In this document: in pieces, positions 5,231 through 8,559 of the stretch | How positions within the stretch are numbered: position 1 is the stretch's first letter | How the letters are laid out: each line of letters starts with the position of its first letter | Assembly: GCA_018055515.1 (NCBI GenBank) | Contig: JAGPHL010000120.1 | Location: 1-8,559, forward strand | DNA length: 8,559 bases | Direction: 5' to 3' | From: Anaerolineae bacterium | GTDB lineage: Bacteria; Chloroflexota; Anaerolineae; B4-G1; SLSP01 | The notes under the pieces: generated by a model | The model's input: only the letters and a program-made list of their open reading frames with translations | What the model was told of the DNA's origin: nothing | The model's database searches: none | Made by a program: the position numbers and the translations under genes

Positions 5231-8200
5231 TCAGGGCGTCGCGCGCGGCACAATCTTGATGCTGACGGTCTTGGTCACCGTCTCGTTGCCGGCGGCGTCA
5301 ATCACCTTGACGTAAAACTGGTGCTTGCCGGCGCCGTGAAACATCCAGTTCACGTTGAAGGGCGCGGCCGTGCGCACCGCGAAAGGCTGCGGCTGTTGGT
5401 CAGGCGGCAGCTCCTCGACTTTGTAGAACTCCACGCGCTTGATGGCGTAGTTGTCATTCACTTCCACATTGATGTTCACCCAATCGCCGACGCGGTATTC
5501 GTACTCGGCGCCATCCAGGGGATAGGTGAGATCCGCCTTCGGAGGGGTATTGTCCACCGTGAGCTGAATCGTGCTCAGCCGCACGTCCTGCTGTCCGCCC
5601 ACCACCTGCAGCTGCAACGTGTACAGCCCATCGGCCAGGCCGGTCATGTCGAAGAACTCCAGGACGTTGTTCTCGACCTGTTCCGTATGATCGGGGCCGA
5701 TCTGCGTCCACTCCGTGGGGCTCATGCCGGGGCCGTAGACCAGACGGTAGAAGGCGAAATCGCCGCCTCGGGCATTGCCTATGATGGGGATCACCCCGCG
5801 CACGAAGGAATACGTCGTCGGACTGATGATGGAGACCTCCGGATTGCTCAGGACCAACCCGTAGATGGTGTCGTATTCCGTGGGTGGGATCGGCGGGCGC
5901 TGGTCTTCCGGTAGACTGGCGATCCAGTCCATGGCCTCGGAAGGATAGACCTCGTAGACGCGCTCTTCGATCAGCTCCGGCGGGGTGAAGCCGTCCACTG
6001 CCAGCCGTCCCGTCTCGCGGTTGACCCGGAAGACCTGATAGAGGGTGTCTACTTCTTTGGGCTCGGTGCCGGGAATCATCAGCTCGGTGCGGGTAGGACA
6101 ATGCGGATGCGGCAACATGCCCGACTTGGCGCAGACAGTCACCTCGACCAACCCTTCAGGGCGGGTGAAGGCCACGATGGGCTCATCCTTCAGCGCATAT
6201 TCCATCATGGCGTGCCAGGTGAAGGAAGCGCCGCGCGCGCCAGGGAGATCCGTCATCTTCTGACTGGCGTCAGTATTGCCCATCCACACGCCCGTCACCA
6301 GCTGCGGCGTATAGCCGACGACCCAGTTGTCGGTGAAGTCATTGGTCGTGCCGGTCTTGGCCGCCGCCGGACGGTTATTGTCCAGTTCGAGGGGATTGGG
6401 CGTGCCGAAGGCCGGGATGCGCGCGCGGCGGTCGGCCAAAATGTCGGTGATGAGATACGCCAGGCGCGGCTCCAAAATTTGTTGGGCTTCCGGCTGGTCG
6501 TAGCTATAGAGCACATTGCCGTTGCGATCTTCCACGCGCAGAATGGCGACCGGATCGAGCTCGCGGAAACCGGGGCGCTGCTTTTCCGCCGGCACCGGCT
6601 TGCCGTACATCACGCCGTTGTTGTCAAAGACCGAAAAGGCGTAGACCATGTCTATGAGGTGGACTTCGCCGCCGCCGAGCGTGAGGCTCAGCCCGTAGTA
6701 TTGCAGCCCCTTGTCGAGCGTATTGATGCCCATCCGATGCGCCGTCCGCAGCACGTTATCAATGCCGGCGATGGACATGGCCTCAACGGCGGGGATGTTC
6801 AGAGAGCGCGCCAGCGCGTCTCGCAACGTCACCGCGCCGGAATACTTGCGGGTGTAGTTTTCGGGGACGTAAGGCGGTCTTCCTTCGCCCTGGTCGAAAG
6901 CCTTACGGACATCCAGGAACATGTGCGCGGCGTTGTAGCCCTGCGAGAGCAGGGTCACGTAGGTGAAGGGTTTGAATGAAGAGCCCGGCTGCCGCAGCCC
7001 ATCCACCGCGACGTTGTATTTGCCGTCAATCTCCTGATTCCAGTAATCCGCGCTGCCGACCATGGCCAGAATTTCCCCCGTCGTTGGGCGCATGATGATC
7101 ATGGCGGTGTTGTTGACGTTGGAATCCATGCCGGCATACGCGGCGGGCATGTCCGGCAGATATTGCGCCGCCTCGCAGCCGGCGTTGACGACCTCTGGCA
7201 CGACGACGGCGGCGTCTTCGCCGCTGAGGATGCGCAGGAACGCCTGCGAAGTGCAGGTCGCTTGCTCATTGAGCTGCAAGTCCAGCGTCGTGTAGACGCG
7301 CAAGCCACCGCCGGCCACCCGCTCCGCGCCGAACATCTCCTCGAGCTGCCGCCGTACATACATCGAGAAATGGGGCGCTTTGATTTCGAAGCGCTCGTTT
7401 TGCTGGGCGAGTTGCCATGTCTCCGCGCGCGCCGCGGCGGCCTCTGCCGACGTGATGCACCCCTGCTCGACCATGACCTTCAATACCAAATCGCGGCGTT
7501 CCAGGGACTCTTCCGGCGCGTCAAATGGGTTGATCAGGGGCGATTGTGGAATGGCGATCAGCGTCGCGGCTTCGGAGAGCGTGAGGGCGCTGGCGGGCTT
7601 ATCGAAATAGACCCGCGCGGCGGCGTCAATGCCGTAGGCCAGGTGTCCGTAGTGATTGGTGTTGAGATACCATTCCAGGATCTCCTCTTTGGGGTACAGG
7701 CGCGTCAGCTCCATGGCGATCAGGATCTCTTTGACCTTGCGGCTGTAGCTCTGCACATACCGCTCTTCCAGGGGAATGACGGTGTTCTTGACTACCTGTT
7801 GCGTGATCGAAGAGGCGCCCTGCACCGGCAGACCTTGCAGGTTGTTGACGAACGCGCGGGCCAGACCGCGCAGGTCAAAGCCCGCGTTGGTCCAGAAGCG
7901 GCGATCTTCCATCGCCACGGTGCCGCACGTCACGTACTCGGGAATTTCCGCATAGCGGATCCAGTTCCGGTCGCCGGCGTTGGGGTCAATCACCTCGTAG
8001 AGCAGATTTTGCCCCGTGCGATCGTAGATCTTGGTCGTCTCGAAGGTCTGGACGCTGGCGGCGGCCACTTCGTCGGGGGTGGGCAGTCCCGCCGTGATGG
8101 CGCTATAAGCGGAAGCTGCGGCTCCGACTACCAGGCCCACCGACAGGGTTGTCGCTAACAGCGAGACCAGGATCACCACGCCGATGATCCGCAGGACCAG

Positions 8201-8302
8201 GTTGAAGCCCGTCTTGCTGCGCGCCCGGCGACGCTCGCGCCCGGCGATAACGATCGAGCGCACCAGCGGTTTAGGGGTGAGGGTATGGTTCTCTGGCATC
8301 AT
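5231..8302 (-). CDS. Class A penicillin-binding protein (PBP1A family), bifunctional glycosyltransferase/transpeptidase with Ig-like C-terminal tail
   Basis: A 1023-residue membrane-anchored enzyme that polymerises lipid II and cross-links peptidoglycan outside the membrane. A basic cytoplasmic start (RERRRAR, 22-28) precedes one transmembrane segment (about 36-66). The GT51 domain has EDRRFW with catalytic Glu132, GASSITQQ at 162-169, RKVKE at 188-192 with the second glutamate Glu192, and KEEILEWYLN at 205-214. The transpeptidase has SxxK with Ser441 and Lys444 (QPGSSFKPF), SLN at 500-502 and KTGT at 649-652, so both activities look intact. Asn139 replaces the His usual in the first GT51 motif. 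A Cys724-Cys735 segment ending in GTEP follows, as in many PBP1A proteins. Then come two tail modules: about 820-920 (PTEW..IG, GLADGLYTLQL, VDN) and 921-1023 (Ig-like, ending AAGNETVTK). The usual length is 650-850 residues, so the tail is the main extension. ATG 8302 is preferred over TTG 8356; ATG 8299 is an adjacent alternative. The gene stands alone, convergent with the calcium pump. Confidence 0.95.
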   Translation of the reverse strand: MMPENHTLTPKPLVRSIVIAGRERRRARSKTGFNLVLRIIGVVILVSLLATTLSVGLVVGAAASAYSAITAGLPTPDEVAAASVQTFETTKIYDRTGQNLLYEVIDPNAGDRNWIRYAEIPEYVTCGTVAMEDRRFWTNAGFDLRGLARAFVNNLQGLPVQGASSITQQVVKNTVIPLEERYVQSYSRKVKEILIAMELTRLYPKEEILEWYLNTNHYGHLAYGIDAAARVYFDKPASALTLSEAATLIAIPQSPLINPFDAPEESLERRDLVLKVMVEQGCITSAEAAAARAETWQLAQQNERFEIKAPHFSMYVRRQLEEMFGAERVAGGGLRVYTTLDLQLNEQATCTSQAFLRILSGEDAAVVVPEVVNAGCEAAQYLPDMPAAYAGMDSNVNNTAMIIMRPTTGEILAMVGSADYWNQEIDGKYNVAVDGLRQPGSSFKPFTYVTLLSQGYNAAHMFLDVRKAFDQGEGRPPYVPENYTRKYSGAVTLRDALARSLNIPAVEAMSIAGIDNVLRTAHRMGINTLDKGLQYYGLSLTLGGGEVHLIDMVYAFSVFDNNGVMYGKPVPAEKQRPGFRELDPVAILRVEDRNGNVLYSYDQPEAQQILEPRLAYLITDILADRRARIPAFGTPNPLELDNNRPAAAKTGTTNDFTDNWVVGYTPQLVTGVWMGNTDASQKMTDLPGARGASFTWHAMMEYALKDEPIVAFTRPEGLVEVTVCAKSGMLPHPHCPTRTELMIPGTEPKEVDTLYQVFRVNRETGRLAVDGFTPPELIEERVYEVYPSEAMDWIASLPEDQRPPIPPTEYDTIYGLVLSNPEVSIISPTTYSFVRGVIPIIGNARGGDFAFYRLVYGPGMSPTEWTQIGPDHTEQVENNVLEFFDMTGLADGLYTLQLQVVGGQQDVRLSTIQLTVDNTPPKADLTYPLDGAEYEYRVGDWVNINVEVNDNYAIKRVEFYKVEELPPDQQPQPFAVRTAAPFNVNWMFHGAGKHQFYVKVIDAAGNETVTKTVSIKIVPRATP

Positions 8303-8318
8303 TCTTAATTCAATCTCC
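8297..8318 (-). promoter_or_regulatory. Start region of the PBP gene: ribosome-binding site and tandem ATG codons
   Basis: On the minus strand GGAG (8318-8315) precedes two consecutive in-frame ATG codons at 8302-8300 and 8299-8297, with 12 and 15 nt between. The spacing is longer than ideal. The reading frame continues back to a TTG at 8356, but no ribosome-binding site precedes that codon and the added 18 residues are unlike the family. I therefore annotate the first ATG. Confidence 0.55.
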
Positions 8319-8388
8319 GTTGTTGAGAGCCCCTCCAACGGGTGCTCCCGGCGCAAAAATGCCGTTTGACCGCAGCATCCAGGGGAAA

Positions 8389-8453
8389 TTTACCACGGAG
8401 GCAGGGGGGATCCAGAGAAAAAACCTCGTGTCCTCTGGATCTCGGCGGTGAAA
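8389..8453 (-). repeat. Large imperfect inverted repeat in the PBP leader
   Basis: GATCCAGAG (8409-8417) and CTCTGGATC (8433-8441) form a perfect 9-bp stem around a 15-nt loop containing a run of six A (8418-8423). An outer stem TTTACC (8389-8394) with GGTGAAA (8447-8453) pairs with one bulged base, leaving an asymmetric internal loop. In the minus-strand leader the six A become U6 within the loop. Both arms, read outward, run CTCTGGATC and later a GGTGAAA- or GGTAAA-like end, so the element looks like two diverged copies of one sequence placed head to head. Confidence 0.5.
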
Positions 8454-8494
8454 GGTTCTGCGCCGCTGATACTTTCTTGTTTCCGATAAACTCC

Positions 8495-8511
8495 AAGCCT
8501 GCATCAGGCTT
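8495..8511 (-). promoter_or_regulatory. Palindrome at the predicted PBP transcription start (possible operator)
   Basis: AAGCCTG (8495-8501) and CAGGCTT (8505-8511) form a perfect 7-bp inverted repeat with a 3-nt centre. It touches the -10 box at 8512 and spans roughly -6 to +11 of the predicted start near 8505. A dimeric repressor site or a 5'-terminal mRNA hairpin would both fit this position. No known regulator consensus was recognised. Confidence 0.35.
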
Positions 8512-8539
8512 ATTATGCCTCAACCTGCCTGTTTGACAA
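8512..8539 (-). promoter_or_regulatory. Putative sigma70-type promoter of the PBP gene
   Basis: On the minus strand TTGTCA (8539-8534), a 16-nt spacer and CATAAT (8517-8512) match consensus at 5 of 6 bases in each box. The predicted start near 8505 lies about 200 nt before the ATG, so the message would have a long leader holding the inverted repeats at 8389-8511. No better promoter was seen closer to the gene. Confidence 0.5.
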
Positions 8540-8559
8540 GGGTGAACTTTTGATGCTTG

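Noticed and set aside
5040..5315. 91-codon open frame on the plus strand across the convergent junction
   Set aside because: It needs a TTG start, crosses the perfect hairpin at 5174-5205 and runs into the antisense of the PBP gene. No protein family resemblance was seen.
6101..6979. 292-codon open frame on the plus strand (and a similar one at 5153-5914)
   Set aside because: Both lie opposite the transpeptidase and tail of the PBP gene and show no recognisable motif, so they are treated as shadow frames.
7163..8158. 331-codon open frame on the plus strand
   Set aside because: It is antisense to the glycosyltransferase part of the PBP gene. There is no family resemblance and its composition is typical of a mirror frame.
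8303..8356. TTG start 18 codons upstream for the PBP
   Set aside because: No Shine-Dalgarno sequence precedes it, and the paired ATG codons at 8302 and 8299 follow a GGAG.

Overview
The window is about 8.6 kb of GC-rich bacterial chromosome. It carries three unrelated transcription units: the start of an ABC-type uptake operon (- strand), a P-type calcium pump (+ strand), and a large class A penicillin-binding protein (- strand). No RNA gene, insertion sequence, CRISPR array, phage gene or pseudogene was seen. The protein styles suggest a member of Chloroflexota, perhaps Anaerolineae or a relative. They include a PBP1A with a PxxW...GLxDGxYxLxL module plus a C-terminal Ig-like domain, and an 'FVGVYVAQEKGFF' solute-binding protein in a NitT/TauT-like transporter. 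This assignment is inference from family resemblance, not proof.

Layout. Positions 1-1911 (- strand) encode, in transcription order, an ABC ATPase, an ABC permease and a substrate-binding lipoprotein cut by the window edge. The genes overlap by 4 nt and 1 nt, so they form one translationally coupled operon. Its best promoter places the -10 box only 8 nt before the ATPase start codon, so the first gene is probably translated from a leaderless or nearly leaderless mRNA. Positions 1912-2124 are a divergent intergenic region. It holds this promoter, a back-to-back promoter firing the other way, a leader of about 137 nt able to fold, and a short heptamer repeat.

Positions 2125-4941 (+ strand) encode a complete 938-residue type II P-type ATPase with all catalytic motifs and a SERCA-like set of calcium ligands. 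It ends in a strong intrinsic terminator. Positions 4942-5230 separate two convergent genes and contain three long hairpins in a row. Positions 5231-8302 (- strand) encode a bifunctional peptidoglycan glycosyltransferase/transpeptidase with an unusually long extracellular tail. Its likely promoter lies about 200 nt upstream of the start codon, leaving a long 5' leader with two inverted repeats.

How the genes relate: all three units act at the cell envelope (solute uptake, calcium export, wall synthesis). The arrangement (one divergent and one convergent junction, separate promoters) gives no sign that they form one system. The window looks like ordinary core-type chromosome. The most interesting points are in the non-coding junctions and in the C-terminal tail of the PBP. 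No convincing undescribed multi-gene system was found.
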